From assembly GCF_016587375.1 (NCBI RefSeq), contig NZ_BNJG01000003.1:558001-622000 (forward strand): a DNA stretch of 64,000 nt, given 5' to 3'. Positions 18,327 through 27,651 of this stretch are shown here, one piece after another (the first letter of the stretch is position 1; the number at the start of each line of letters is the position of its first letter). The translations under genes were made by a program, and so were the position numbers. The notes under the pieces were generated by a model that was not told the DNA's origin, did not search any database, and saw only the letters and a list, made by a program, of their open reading frames with translations. This stretch comes from Ktedonobacter robiniae. Its GTDB lineage: Bacteria; Chloroflexota; Ktedonobacteria; Ktedonobacterales; Ktedonobacteraceae.

Positions 18327-20078
18327 TTACTCGTATTTGCTGGTGCTCGCACAGGTCGAGTCACCTGTCTTGTAGATATTGGCCCAGTCAGCCGGAGGGG
18401 TGATCTGCTGCGCGTTATCTACAACGCCATGGACACACGACTTGAGCGCGTAGGTCGCGGTGCGCTGGTCGATGGGTACCCAGGCGGCATCGTCAATCAT
18501 CTGCTGCTCAACTTTGTTGTACTGTGAGATGCGCTCAGCAGTATTCTGGTTGGCATCAGCCTTAAGCATAAGATCCTGGATCTGCTGCTGTGTGCTAACA
18601 TCCTTAGATTGACCCATGCCGTAGTTGGTCTGGTTATAGCTCGAACCCTTACCAAACAGGAGCGTGGTCCAGTCCTCGGGATCGGGATAGTCCGCGATCC
18701 AGTCGATGACCCACATCTGCAAGGATTTGACATTGCCCGTCGAGCTCGCGGTATCGTCCAGCAGTTTGTTCCATTCCTCGTCGTTAATGATCACATTCAC
18801 GCCGAGATTGTCTTTCCACTGCTGCTGCAAGAACTGGTACTCGTTCTTGGTCGCCTGGTCGCCACGGGTGGCTACGGTGAGGGTGATCTGGGGGAAGTTC
18901 GCGCTGGTATAGCCCTCTTCCTGCATACCCTCCTGCAACAATTTCTTCGCCTGGGTCACATCACCCTTGGTCTCCTTGACGCCTGCAGGCCCCACCAGGT
19001 TCGCATTGTAACCAGGCATGCCGCTGGGGATGATATGGTTGGAGGCTATACGTGCGCCCTTCCAGATGCGCTGAGCGATCAAGTCTTTATCAATCGAGAG
19101 CGCAAACGCCTGGCGAATCTTCACGTTGTTGAAGGGCTTCACCAGGTAGTTCATGGTAAAGTAGTCGATGGTCAGCTCAGGAACCTGGCGGAACTGATTG
19201 TTGGCAAAGCCACGCGCCTCATCCAGGTTGCTGGTCGGTACGGTCGCGTAGTCGACCTGGTTGGCCTTGTAGGCTTTGTAGGTCGTCTGGGGATCTTTGT
19301 AGAAGGGGAAGACCAGTTTCTTCAACTGTGGCTTGGCACCCCAATAGTTCGCATTGGGTACGAAGCTAATATACTGACCCGAGAGGCGCTGGTCCAGCCT
19401 GAAGGGACCGGAGCAACCGCCCTCGCTCAGGTGCTTAAAGTAGTCGGTGTCGCCATACTTCTGCACCATGCTCTTCTCTACCACATAGGAGGTAGGATAG
19501 GTCAGGGCGTCCAGGAAATACTGCGCTTTCTGCGTGGTCACAATCTTGACGGTCGTGGCATCGGGCGCGAAGAGGCTATCATTGATCAAGGTTGAAACCT
19601 TGCCCGTGTTACGCTTATCCGAATCTTTGATCAGCGCCAGGTAGGCAGGGGCAACCGTTGATTTGAGTTCTGGCTTGAGCGCACGATCAATGCTAAAGAC
19701 CACATCGTCTGAAGTCAGAGGCTTACCATCACTGAACTTCAGACCGGGACGCAACTTAAAGGTCCAGGTCAGGCCATCTGCAGAGGTCGTCCAGGACTGC
19801 GCTAGTTCTCCATACACCTCAAGCTTATCGTTGAGCTGTACCAGGCCGGTAAACATCGTTTCGAGTGAATTGACCGAGGCGGAGTCGGTAGATAGGGCGG
19901 GATCAAGTGTTGCCACATCAGAGATGCCGCTAAGAGGCTGCACATAAATTTGCTTGTTATCAGGTAATTTACTACCTGTGCTACTTCCTGAGTTGCTCCC
20001 ACACGCCGAAATCAGCATGGAAAGCAAACAGAGAAGAGCAGGCAGAAAAGTTATGGCAATACGTCTGCCACGTTTCAT
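18327..20078 (-). CDS. ABC transporter substrate-binding lipoprotein, family 5 (oligopeptide type)
   Basis: 583 residues from ATG 20078 with AGGAG 6 bp upstream; longer frame extensions run through repeat copy 2 and are rejected. The signal peptide ends in lipobox L-I-S-A-C-G. The body follows SBP_bac_5: L-D-P-A-L-S-T-D, W-T-F-K-L-R-P-G-L-K-F-S-D-G-K-P and a late W-I-A-D-Y-P-D-P-E. It captures peptides or similar solutes at the outer membrane leaflet for an ABC importer. No permease or ATPase gene is next to it, so it is an orphan receptor serving a transporter elsewhere. Confidence 0.9.
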   Translation of the reverse strand: MKRGRRIAITFLPALLCLLSMLISACGSNSGSSTGSKLPDNKQIYVQPLSGISDVATLDPALSTDSASVNSLETMFTGLVQLNDKLEVYGELAQSWTTSADGLTWTFKLRPGLKFSDGKPLTSDDVVFSIDRALKPELKSTVAPAYLALIKDSDKRNTGKVSTLINDSLFAPDATTVKIVTTQKAQYFLDALTYPTSYVVEKSMVQKYGDTDYFKHLSEGGCSGPFRLDQRLSGQYISFVPNANYWGAKPQLKKLVFPFYKDPQTTYKAYKANQVDYATVPTSNLDEARGFANNQFRQVPELTIDYFTMNYLVKPFNNVKIRQAFALSIDKDLIAQRIWKGARIASNHIIPSGMPGYNANLVGPAGVKETKGDVTQAKKLLQEGMQEEGYTSANFPQITLTVATRGDQATKNEYQFLQQQWKDNLGVNVIINDEEWNKLLDDTASSTGNVKSLQMWVIDWIADYPDPEDWTTLLFGKGSSYNQTNYGMGQSKDVSTQQQIQDLMLKADANQNTAERISQYNKVEQQMIDDAAWVPIDQRTATYALKSCVHGVVDNAQQITPPADWANIYKTGDSTCASTSKYE

Positions 20079-20100
20079 GCAAATACTCCTTACTTCCTGT

Positions 20101-20193
20101 CGAAAACCTGAGCGCGCTTGTCCCCGAATGAGGGAAGCGCTAGTCACGATAATGGCGCCGCGCCCCCGAAGGGGGTTGGTTTTCGTATAAGAA
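20101..20193 (+). repeat. Structured repeat family A, copy 2
   Basis: Outer arms CGAAAACC (20101-20108) and GGTTTTCG (20178-20185), then TATAAGAA. The arm change relative to copy 1 is compensated on the other side. It has an additional CCCCC-GAA-GGGGG stem, making it the longest copy. It lies 23 bp upstream of the start of the minus-strand binding-protein gene. Confidence 0.8.
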
Positions 20194-20531
20194 TTTACTC
20201 TAGACTTGAACAGCGGGGGTGTTCCGATACAATGTAGGTTCGAAAAATGCGTGAGGATAGCGGTCATTCGCGTTTAGATCTTTTCCTCTTGCTTAAAACC
20301 ACAGGGGCGAAACCAAGTATGCTTCAGCAATCGCCCGGCAGACTAAATGTTTAGCCCTCTCATGAAGTGATAATTCTATCTTATGTATATAATACGTATG
20401 CATATCTTAATAATCTCACACAATCTCATGGAATTTCCAAGAATATTTATTTTGCTAGCACCATATTTATCAAAAAAAATAAAATATGAGTCACTATAAT
20501 AGTCTCGTACTCACAAATTAAGATGCAATAA
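20194..20531. other. A/T-rich intergenic stretch without recognised content
   Basis: About 340 bp between repeat copy 2 and the hairpin at 20532. It presumably holds the promoter of the binding-protein gene, but I see no convincing -35/-10 pair or coding potential. Confidence 0.4.
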
Positions 20532-20580
20532 AACCAGGGTGAGCGAGAACATAAGCTATATGTTCTCGCTCACCCTGGTT
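20532..20580. terminator. Perfect 22-bp hairpin
   Basis: Arms 20532-20553 and 20559-20580, loop AGCTA, 56 bp after the stop of the beta-propeller gene (minus strand). Confidence 0.65.
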
Positions 20581-20636
20581 CAATCTGTACTGATTAATGG
20601 TACAAGCTGTTTATTGCTGAGTAGCCTACACTGAGA

Positions 20637-23600
20637 CTAGCGTGTCGCGGCACTAAAGACATGAATGCGACCACCGCCCGTCGTTGCCGTTGGGAGCGTT
20701 ACACTCAATACGGTCTTTTTCGGATTAATTGGAATATCAGTGTAGAACACATAAGTGTTTACATTCTGCTTTCCATTGGGACCATTGCGATAGGTTGTCT
20801 TTGACACCGTCAGGTTACCAAAGGATGGTGCTACTCGACCAGCATTCAATGTCCAGTCGCTAAAGCCCAGCGTCCCTGTGTCCGTCGAACCATCGGTATA
20901 GGTAATCGTCACAGTTCCACTGGTCGCGCCATTGGTCGAGGAACCCAGGAAGGTCAGGTAGTTCGACCCGAAGCTGCCGTTGACCGGGATGGTCTGTCCA
21001 TTGGCAACGTAGTTGTTTACCGCCCCTGCGGGAACCGCAGGCCAGATAAAGCTTGCCCCATTGGCAAAGACAGAGCCACCCTGCTTAATACCACTCCCCG
21101 AGAGCGCCTGGGCCGAATAGCTATATCCACCACCATCGTAGTTACCAGCGCGGGTATTGTTATCGTTGCTGGTGCCTACCATAGAGTAGGGATTTGTTGC
21201 ATAAGGCGCGTTTGCCTTGGTTGCGACAGCAAAGACATGGGGTTGACCACCTTTGACACTGCCTGGCAGTGTTACGCTTGCGATGGTTTTGCCTGCCTGC
21301 AAACCAACCTCGGTGTAAAACACATAGGTGCTAACATTTTCTTTCCCAGTGGGCGTATTACGATAGGGGGTTGAAATCACTACCAGGTTGTTGAATGAGG
21401 GCGCAGCTGCATTCGCGCCCAGCGTCCAATCACTAAAGCCCAGGGTAAAGGTTTGGGTTGTATTATCGGTATAGGTAATCGTGGCCTGCCCACTTGAAGG
21501 TCCATTTGTCGCGGACCCCAGGAAGGCCAGGGTGCTCGCGTTATCCACAGGTGTAATAGCTATCTTCTGTCCCTGGGCAATATAGTTATTCTGCGTTCCA
21601 GGATCCGAAGCCGGCCAGACAAAGGTTGTCCCGTACGCCGTCAGCGAACTTCCCGGCACAAGACCAGCAGACTGCATCGCCTGGGCAGAATAACTTCTCA
21701 AGCCATCAAAGCTGCCAGATTTTGGCTGCCCATCATCGCTGGTGCCAACATTGTTAAAAGGAACATTTGGCGAGACTGGAGTCGAGACAGTCCCAACCTT
21801 CGTTGCAATGGAGAAGACGTGCAACTGTCCACCAACAACAGTTGATGGCAACGTCACGCTCTGCACCGTTTTGCCGTCCTGAAGAGCCACGTCCGCGTAA
21901 AAGACATATGTGTTTACTCCCTCCAGGCCATTGGGCGTATTGCGATATGCCATGATCGCCTTTTTGCCATTACCAAAGGAGACCGGGCTCTTACCACCAC
22001 CAAGCGTCCAATCGCTAAAGCCAAGAGTGAAGCCCTGAGAAGTACCATCCGTATAGTGAACGACAGCTCTACCGGATGCAGGTCCACCGCTTGACGCGCC
22101 CAGGAAGCCCAGCACATTCGCGTTCGCGATGGGTGCTACTGGCACCGTCTGTCCCTGCGCCAGGTAATCATCCGGCGTTCCCGCGACCGCGTTTGGCCAG
22201 GTGAAAACCATATTGTTAAAGAAGACATTATCACCGGTGACAAGGCCGCTATTTTGCAATGCCTGCAAGGAGTAGCTGCGGTTTCCTCCATCGAAGTTAC
22301 CCACGCCAGGATTCGTATCATCGGTAATGCCTACATTGTTAAACGTCACCTGTGGGTTTGGAGTTGGTGTCGGCGTTGATGTCGACGTACCACCAGGAGT
22401 TGGCGTCGACGTGCTACCCGCGTTCAAACCGTAGATAAGCAGGCTATTCTTCGTACCTACAAATACCTCACCGTTGGCCACAGCAGGTACAGTAAATTTC
22501 GCGAAAATGCTTTGACCAAAGCTATCACTGTAGAGTTCATTCCCCAGGTTCGTCGCGTCATAGGCGCGTAGGAGGCCATTGGGGTCCAGAGCCCATACAA
22601 TCGCTGTCGAAACGTCTGTGCCATTGCTAGACGTGACCGAGCCACCGCCAGTAAAGGCGAAGGTCTCTGGTGTCTTCGACGTATAACCTGCCGAGAGCAG
22701 GCCAGTCGTTGGATTGAAGGAGAAGGCCTTAATGCTATCGCTCGCACCTGTGAAGTAGACGTTGTTATTCCAATAGGTAGGCGTACTGTAGACACCACCG
22801 ACCAGGTGTGGCGGCAGTTCCTGCTTTACCTTGTCAATAATAGTCGAGCTGACGTTATTACAATCCAGAGTACCAGACACAGGGGTGAATTTACCCATGT
22901 TATCATTATCGACAACGTAGATGCGGCCCTCTTTCCCTACACCAATATGCTCATTAGTGCCAGGAATCTGCAAAGGACCACCCGAACCCAGGTCAGCATC
23001 CGCGTTCTGTAAACACTTCTGGTTGAAGGGGGCAAAGTAGTCGAGCGTTTGTAGCTGAGGTGAAAGTTTGACGAAGGAATCCGCATTATCTGGGCCACCA
23101 CTATTAATGTCGAAGTCGCCATTGCCCGAAATAGTATAGATGTTACCAGCACTATCAGAGGCCAGGGCGTTGCCCGCACCCCAGATACCACCACCAGAGC
23201 CATTCGGCGTATTATTGTAAATGGCCGTTTGCTGCAAGCTGGTGCTGTAGGACATAATCCAGCCGTGGTAGGGCTGGTTATCACAAAACGAGGCAAAGGC
23301 GATATAGATCTGCCCATTTGCTAGCAAGAGCGCCGAGCGATTCCGCTCGCGGTCCGCGCGGAAGGGGATATATTTTTTCCCGTCACTGCCAGTTATGTAG
23401 CCCGCGCCAGTTCCGGCAACTGAGCCTTGAATGACTGTGGGCGTCGTCTTATCCTGTCCCGTAGTGATGTCCAGGGCATGCAAACGATAAATAGGTGCAC
23501 CGTTCTCCTTAGTATAGGAGATCACGTACATGGTATTGCTCGCACTATCGATAGCTGGCGTCCCCGTAATGCCAATCTCGGGCACCATATCGTTACAGGC

Positions 23601-24101
23601 CACATCGCCTGATGGCACGGACGTCACACCAGACTTAAGAAAGCTGGTATACCACAGCGGCTGCGTAGGCGTGGTCTGATCCGCATCGAAGGCATACACA
23701 CCATCGTGCTCTGTCTCAACGAAGACCACGTTGTGCGTCACGCCTCCAATTGTCAGGTTGGGAACGAAGAGCGGTTGCGCATAGACCTGGCCATCTACTG
23801 GATAGCTTACACGCCTGCCAAACTGAGAGGCATTAACATTGCTCTTGTTAAGGGTCGTTTCATTTGCATAAGCACCAGTGCGATTATTGTCACCCTTATA
23901 GGTCAAAATAGCACTATCTGCTGCTGCATGGGCCTTCAAGTTAGGCAAAATCTCATCGAGAGTCAGAAACGTTCCTCCCACAATACACACGAGGAGCACC
24001 AGGCTTATAATGAGGAACGTTGAATACCTCTTTCTCCCCGGATGAATGGATAGGTGCGCATATAAGGATGCGCGGCGGGGAGGTTGGGGGCTGGACATCA
24101 T
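20637..24101 (-). CDS. Secreted PQQ-like beta-propeller protein with three C-terminal repeat domains
   Basis: 1154 residues from the ATG-ATG at 24101 (AAGGAG 7 bp upstream). A basic N-terminus and one hydrophobic helix (about 28-50) export it. Residues about 65-560 are a beta-propeller of the PQQ/WD type with repeated V-Y-A-F-D, L-H-A-L-D and Y-I-P-F elements. A Thr/Pro linker (about 562-582) leads to three tandem modules of about 185 residues (584-770, 777-960, 969-1154), each with F-N-N-V-G or equivalent, F-D-G..S-Y-S, G-F-S-D-W-T-L, Y-R-N-T and H-V-F elements. Similar modules end secreted actinobacterial glycoside hydrolases, suggesting carbohydrate or surface binding. No PQQ-enzyme catalytic residues are evident. 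Confidence 0.8.
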   Translation of the reverse strand: MMSSPQPPRRASLYAHLSIHPGRKRYSTFLIISLVLLVCIVGGTFLTLDEILPNLKAHAAADSAILTYKGDNNRTGAYANETTLNKSNVNASQFGRRVSYPVDGQVYAQPLFVPNLTIGGVTHNVVFVETEHDGVYAFDADQTTPTQPLWYTSFLKSGVTSVPSGDVACNDMVPEIGITGTPAIDSASNTMYVISYTKENGAPIYRLHALDITTGQDKTTPTVIQGSVAGTGAGYITGSDGKKYIPFRADRERNRSALLLANGQIYIAFASFCDNQPYHGWIMSYSTSLQQTAIYNNTPNGSGGGIWGAGNALASDSAGNIYTISGNGDFDINSGGPDNADSFVKLSPQLQTLDYFAPFNQKCLQNADADLGSGGPLQIPGTNEHIGVGKEGRIYVVDNDNMGKFTPVSGTLDCNNVSSTIIDKVKQELPPHLVGGVYSTPTYWNNNVYFTGASDSIKAFSFNPTTGLLSAGYTSKTPETFAFTGGGSVTSSNGTDVSTAIVWALDPNGLLRAYDATNLGNELYSDSFGQSIFAKFTVPAVANGEVFVGTKNSLLIYGLNAGSTSTPTPGGTSTSTPTPTPNPQVTFNNVGITDDTNPGVGNFDGGNRSYSLQALQNSGLVTGDNVFFNNMVFTWPNAVAGTPDDYLAQGQTVPVAPIANANVLGFLGASSGGPASGRAVVHYTDGTSQGFTLGFSDWTLGGGKSPVSFGNGKKAIMAYRNTPNGLEGVNTYVFYADVALQDGKTVQSVTLPSTVVGGQLHVFSIATKVGTVSTPVSPNVPFNNVGTSDDGQPKSGSFDGLRSYSAQAMQSAGLVPGSSLTAYGTTFVWPASDPGTQNNYIAQGQKIAITPVDNASTLAFLGSATNGPSSGQATITYTDNTTQTFTLGFSDWTLGANAAAPSFNNLVVISTPYRNTPTGKENVSTYVFYTEVGLQAGKTIASVTLPGSVKGGQPHVFAVATKANAPYATNPYSMVGTSNDNNTRAGNYDGGGYSYSAQALSGSGIKQGGSVFANGASFIWPAVPAGAVNNYVANGQTIPVNGSFGSNYLTFLGSSTNGATSGTVTITYTDGSTDTGTLGFSDWTLNAGRVAPSFGNLTVSKTTYRNGPNGKQNVNTYVFYTDIPINPKKTVLSVTLPTATTGGGRIHVFSAATR

Positions 24102-24454
24102 CCATGTTCTCCTTACGTAGCATACATACAAATGCAGATATTTATTGCGGCAAAACGAGCAAAAAAGATGGCATATAGAAAGATAGTTTCCCCCATCCCT
24201 TCGCCCCGAGAGAATGATAAAACTTTTCTACTATAATAGACATAATTTGAGATGTTTCTGTAGTATAATACAGCAAACATTAATTTGGAATATTTACCTC
24301 TACCTATAGACAAAAGTCCTGATCAAAATTCCAGATACTGGAACTAACCAGCATAATAGACGTTAGTTACATTAGATAACGCGTATTTTATCAGTCACAA
24401 GAAAAGAACAGAAGGAGTATCGCCTTTTCGGTGTAAAAGGCTGAAAGTATTCGT
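24102..24454. other. A/T-rich divergent intergenic region
   Basis: 353 bp between the divergently read beta-propeller gene and lipoprotein gene. It should contain both promoters. A GCCTTTT/AAAAGGC stem at 24422-24442 lies between an AAGGAG (24412-24417) and the lipoprotein ATG; a closer GAAAG is the likelier ribosome site. No gene is seen. Confidence 0.4.
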
Positions 24455-24943
24455 ATGAAACGCTCACTTTTTATTGTCATGCTCATCACTTGCCTGGCTA
24501 TTCTACTCATTGCCTGTAATGATCAAAACCAGGGCACAGGTTCATCTAAGCAATTATCAGGCCAGGAACAACAGACGAACGCTATCACTTCGCCCGCCCC
24601 GGCTCCAACCTTTTCCAAATCCGCTGTAAGTAGCATTCCCACTGCTATTACCTATTATCAGGCCCTCAAGGATCGCGACTATGCGAAAGCATATGCCTAT
24701 CTTGATGCCAACGCCACAACCACCGATGGCAAGAAACTGACCCAGGAGAGCTTTACTCAGATGGCCCAGAATGCCTTTATCCAAAGTGGGGCTATCACCG
24801 ATATTACGATGGTTCCTGGTAGCAGCGATGGAACGCAGATTGTGACTACTATTGATCGCAATGCCAGCGTGCACTATCACTCACACCTGACCATGAAGAA
24901 AGAGGGATCAACCTGGAAGATTCTCTCCTTAGATAGAATTTAG
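24455..24943 (+). CDS. Lipoprotein with NTF2-like (DUF4878-type) domain
   Basis: 162 residues. Signal peptide with lipobox L-L-I-A-C at about residue 21, a low-complexity linker, then an NTF2-like fold: Y-Y-Q-A-L-K-D-R-D-Y-A-K-A-Y-A-Y-L followed by strands ending W-K-I-L-S-L-D. This is the layout of DUF4878-type lipoproteins. It would be anchored on the outer face of the membrane. No enzymatic role can be claimed. A terminator hairpin follows. Confidence 0.7.
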   Translation: MKRSLFIVMLITCLAILLIACNDQNQGTGSSKQLSGQEQQTNAITSPAPAPTFSKSAVSSIPTAITYYQALKDRDYAKAYAYLDANATTTDGKKLTQESFTQMAQNAFIQSGAITDITMVPGSSDGTQIVTTIDRNASVHYHSHLTMKKEGSTWKILSLDRI

Positions 24944-24953
24944 GTAAAAGATG

Positions 24954-24993
24954 GCAACGAGGGTGGCCTTTGTCTGTAGGCCACCCTCGTTGC
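24954..24993. terminator. Perfect 16-bp hairpin after lipoprotein gene
   Basis: Arms 24954-24969 and 24978-24993, loop of 8, starting 10 bp after the stop. Confidence 0.75.
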
Positions 24994-25079
24994 TATAATA
25001 GGGAACATAATAACAGCTTCATGCTATTATCTCTACCCAGTATTATCAATACAGAGTTCGAAAGGATACCGCAAATACC

Positions 25080-25625
25080 GTGCTTGGGCCAATAGTGCGA
25101 GCGGCAAGAAGCCTGGCGCTTCCCCTCCTGCTCCTACAACTGATGCTGATTGTGAGTGCCTGTGGCCTGACCGAGGCACCTACACATAAAACCTATACCT
25201 ATTCCACCATGGCCAGTCTGCCAAAGGATCGCGTAACCAATCCTCAGGAGGTAGCCTATACCTATCAAACAGGCGAAAACGTTGTTCTCTCCTGGGCTAC
25301 ACAATCTGGACAGGATACCCTCGATAATAAACCCCAGCCTATAAAGATTGAGGCCGGACTGGTAGGTCCCTTTACTAGCATAGAGAGCCTTAAGAAGGCC
25401 ATTAGCTTCGATGGCAATAATATCGCAGGCCATGTGCAGGCAACAATTACACCTATTCAGACCAATAACTGGTCTGACAAGGCCGTCGATGCTAATCTGC
25501 AACTGCCTTCATCCATGCCTGCGGGCTACTATATGCTGATCCAGCGCATCCAGGTCGGACAGGGCTATCAGCCTCCCGTACCAACCGGGCGCATCATTAA
25601 AGTCATCGCGACACCTGGCTCCTAG
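25080..25625 (+). CDS. Lipoprotein, unknown function
   Basis: 181 residues from GTG 25080 (GAAAGGATACC upstream). Signal peptide with lipobox I-V-S-A-C-G near residue 28. The remainder is a beta-rich sequence with W-A-T-Q-S-G and a late Y-Y-M-L-I-Q-R-I-Q-V-G strand, compatible with an immunoglobulin-like fold. No family is recognised. It is convergent with the receiver gene, 27 bp apart. Confidence 0.7.
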   Translation: MLGPIVRAARSLALPLLLLQLMLIVSACGLTEAPTHKTYTYSTMASLPKDRVTNPQEVAYTYQTGENVVLSWATQSGQDTLDNKPQPIKIEAGLVGPFTSIESLKKAISFDGNNIAGHVQATITPIQTNNWSDKAVDANLQLPSSMPAGYYMLIQRIQVGQGYQPPVPTGRIIKVIATPGS

Positions 25626-25652
25626 CCAGGCTCACCTCTGGATGCCCCTCTC

Positions 25653-26063
25653 CTATGCAGGGGTCGAACGCTCCAACAGGTCCGTGACATGCTGTAGGAG
25701 GGCATCCAACTCAAATGGCTTTTTGAGATACATGACATTCCTGCGCTTGGGCAAGCGCTCAGGGAGATTGCCGCTAATGAGAATTACTGGAATATGCTCA
25801 CTCTCGGTTGAGGCGCGTAGATGGTCGATAAGCTCTAAACCATCCATATGGGGCAGATGGTAATCCAATAAAATAAGGTCTGGCAGCACAGTACGAATCA
25901 TTCTGAGCGCCTGCAAGCCATCTGTAGCAAAAATGACTTTATAGGAAACCTCTTCTTTAAGCGCTTGCGCTAAAAAGTATCCTACATGGATATCATCTTC
26001 GACAACGAGAATCGTCTTCCTTGACAGCTTTGTAAGATCCTCAGGGCCGTACGCATTTGGCAT
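25653..26063 (-). CDS. Stand-alone receiver (CheY-like) protein
   Basis: 136 residues, receiver domain only: V-V-E-D-D acidic pocket, phospho-acceptor Asp67 in L-L-D-Y-H-L-P, I-S-G in place of the usual T/S-A switch, and Lys in L-K-K-P-F. No output domain. It follows the receiver-kinase gene on the same strand, 181 bp downstream with repeat copy 3 between, so it is a probable partner of that kinase. Confidence 0.9.
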   Translation of the reverse strand: MPNAYGPEDLTKLSRKTILVVEDDIHVGYFLAQALKEEVSYKVIFATDGLQALRMIRTVLPDLILLDYHLPHMDGLELIDHLRASTESEHIPVILISGNLPERLPKRRNVMYLKKPFELDALLQHVTDLLERSTPA

Positions 26064-26099
26064 CCTCTGATTCCTCTAACTTAACTAGATGCTACCTAT

Positions 26100-26173
26100 C
26101 AGAAACCTGAGCGCGGAGCGCTAGCCACGTAAGTGGCGCCATGCTCCCGAATAGGGGGGTTTCCGTATAAGAA
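26100..26173 (+). repeat. Structured repeat family A, copy 3
   Basis: Outer arms CAGAAACC (26100-26107) and GGTTTCCG (26158-26165), then TATAAGAA. It has the short GCGC-GGA-GCGC stem, a GCCAC-GTAA-GTGGC stem with GNRA loop and a CCC-GAATA-GGG stem. It lies 37 bp upstream of the minus-strand receiver gene start. Confidence 0.8.
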
Positions 26174-26244
26174 GTTGGTGATTTCAATACTCTTCAACAT
26201 ATACCATGATACAGTTTTTTTCCAGGGGAAAGCAATCCATTCTA

Positions 26245-27543
26245 CTACATATTTACGGATGAGAGAGGATCAAGTTGAGGATTCTGCCACTCAATTTTCC
26301 ACAGCCGAGACCATGTTCCCATCTTAAAAGCCTCTTTCGCCGCGTTGACCGCTAATTCGGACGTTGGCAAGTTAATGGAAAAAGTACTGCCCTGCCCCAA
26401 CCTGCTCTGTACCTCTAGTCGTCCTCCATGCTCCTCAACAATAGCACGGGCAATATAGAGTCCCAACCCCAGTCCCTTCACAGAACCAGGTTGCCCTTCT
26501 ACTCCCCCAACTCGGTAAAATTGTTCAAAGATGTGCTGTAGAGCATTAGGGGCGATACCCGCGCCCTCATCCTGGACGGCAATGCATATCTCTTGCTCAC
26601 GTGCCTGAAAGGTGACGCTTATTGGTCTCTCAGCTGGAGAGTATTTGCGCGCGTTATTAAGCAGATTGAGTAGCACCTGGCTGAGCCGCTGAGCATCCAC
26701 CACTCCTATGCACTGATCCTCTGTAGAGACAGTCGGCGCCACGCGCTCACAAGCGAACTCATCTATGGCCTGCTGGCAGAGCGCGACCAGGTCGGTCTGC
26801 TCACGCTGCACATGAAATTGCTGCATCTGGATATGGGCGGCATCATGCAGGTCAGCTATAAGTCGCTCCATGCGTTTAATAGCACCCTCGACGGTGTCAA
26901 AATTCTGCACGAGCCGCTCCCCCGACTGTCCCCGCCGCACCTGGCGCTTCATCAATTGCATCAAGCCTTTAACGCTGGTAAGGGGGCCCGCCATTTCGTG
27001 CACCACCATGCGCAACATCTGTTCTCTAGATTCATTGACGGACGCAAGCGCTACGTTCGCCTGCTGCAATTCCTCAGTACGCTGGTATACCTGCTGCTCA
27101 AGCGAGGCCGCATACTGCTCAAGCTCCTGCTGCTGGTGTTTCACCTGTTGGCGGAGTTGGACTGTATCGATGGCTCTGCGTACCGCAGCGGCGAAATCAT
27201 CACGATCTATCGGCTTAAGTATGTAATCATACGCGCCACCACGGAGTGCGCGAATAGCCAGGTCATGCTCACCATGGCCCGTAATTAACAACACAGGAGT
27301 CTCTGGCTGTAAGTCCTGCAAAGCAGTTAGCAGATCAAAACCATCCATACCGGGCATTTTTATATCACTGACAATGACGTCATAGCTCTGCGCTCGAACA
27401 AGCTCAAGCGCGAGCTGCACCGATTCCGCAGTATCTACATGCAGGTTCTGTAAGCGCAACCTCAACATATGAGGAAGAGCTTGCAATAAAGCGGGATCGT
27501 CATCCACTACCAGTAGTCGTGCATCCGCCATTGAAGGTAACAC
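26245..27543 (-). CDS. Cytoplasmic receiver-histidine kinase
   Basis: Receiver domain first (Asp65 in V-S-D-I-K-M-P counting from the upstream ATG at 27558), then a coiled coil rich in Gln and Glu (about 132-175), HisKA (His187 in V-V-H-E-M-A-G-P-L) and HATPase (N-N-A-R-K-Y, D-E-G-A-G-I-A-P, G-L-G-L-G-L-Y-I-A). There is no membrane helix. I place the start at GTG 27543 because GGAGAG lies 7 bp ahead of it; ATG 27558 is possible but has no ribosome site. Input comes through phosphorylation of the receiver, and the neighbouring stand-alone receiver is a likely output. Confidence 0.88.
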   Translation of the reverse strand: MLPSMADARLLVVDDDPALLQALPHMLRLRLQNLHVDTAESVQLALELVRAQSYDVIVSDIKMPGMDGFDLLTALQDLQPETPVLLITGHGEHDLAIRALRGGAYDYILKPIDRDDFAAAVRRAIDTVQLRQQVKHQQQELEQYAASLEQQVYQRTEELQQANVALASVNESREQMLRMVVHEMAGPLTSVKGLMQLMKRQVRRGQSGERLVQNFDTVEGAIKRMERLIADLHDAAHIQMQQFHVQREQTDLVALCQQAIDEFACERVAPTVSTEDQCIGVVDAQRLSQVLLNLLNNARKYSPAERPISVTFQAREQEICIAVQDEGAGIAPNALQHIFEQFYRVGGVEGQPGSVKGLGLGLYIARAIVEEHGGRLEVQSRLGQGSTFSINLPTSELAVNAAKEAFKMGTWSRLWKIEWQNPQLDPLSSVNM

Positions 27544-27651
27544 GTTTCTTCTCTCCATACTATCGATTGTAAAAGACGAGATTGCCCTATGTCAACTTCA
27601 GATCTCTTCCCTGCTCAGAAAAGCATGTGAGCCGTCTCCAAAATAAGCCGC

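Noticed and set aside
18609..19595. 328-codon open frame on the plus strand inside the binding-protein gene
   Set aside because: It is the antisense of a well-supported gene and has no protein-family motifs.
20079..20267. N-terminal extension of the binding lipoprotein
   Set aside because: It would translate repeat copy 2 and put 60 residues ahead of a normal lipoprotein signal peptide.
25653..27543. Chemotaxis function for the receiver and receiver-kinase pair
   Set aside because: No CheA, CheW or methyl-accepting protein genes are nearby, and the kinase is a HisKA type.
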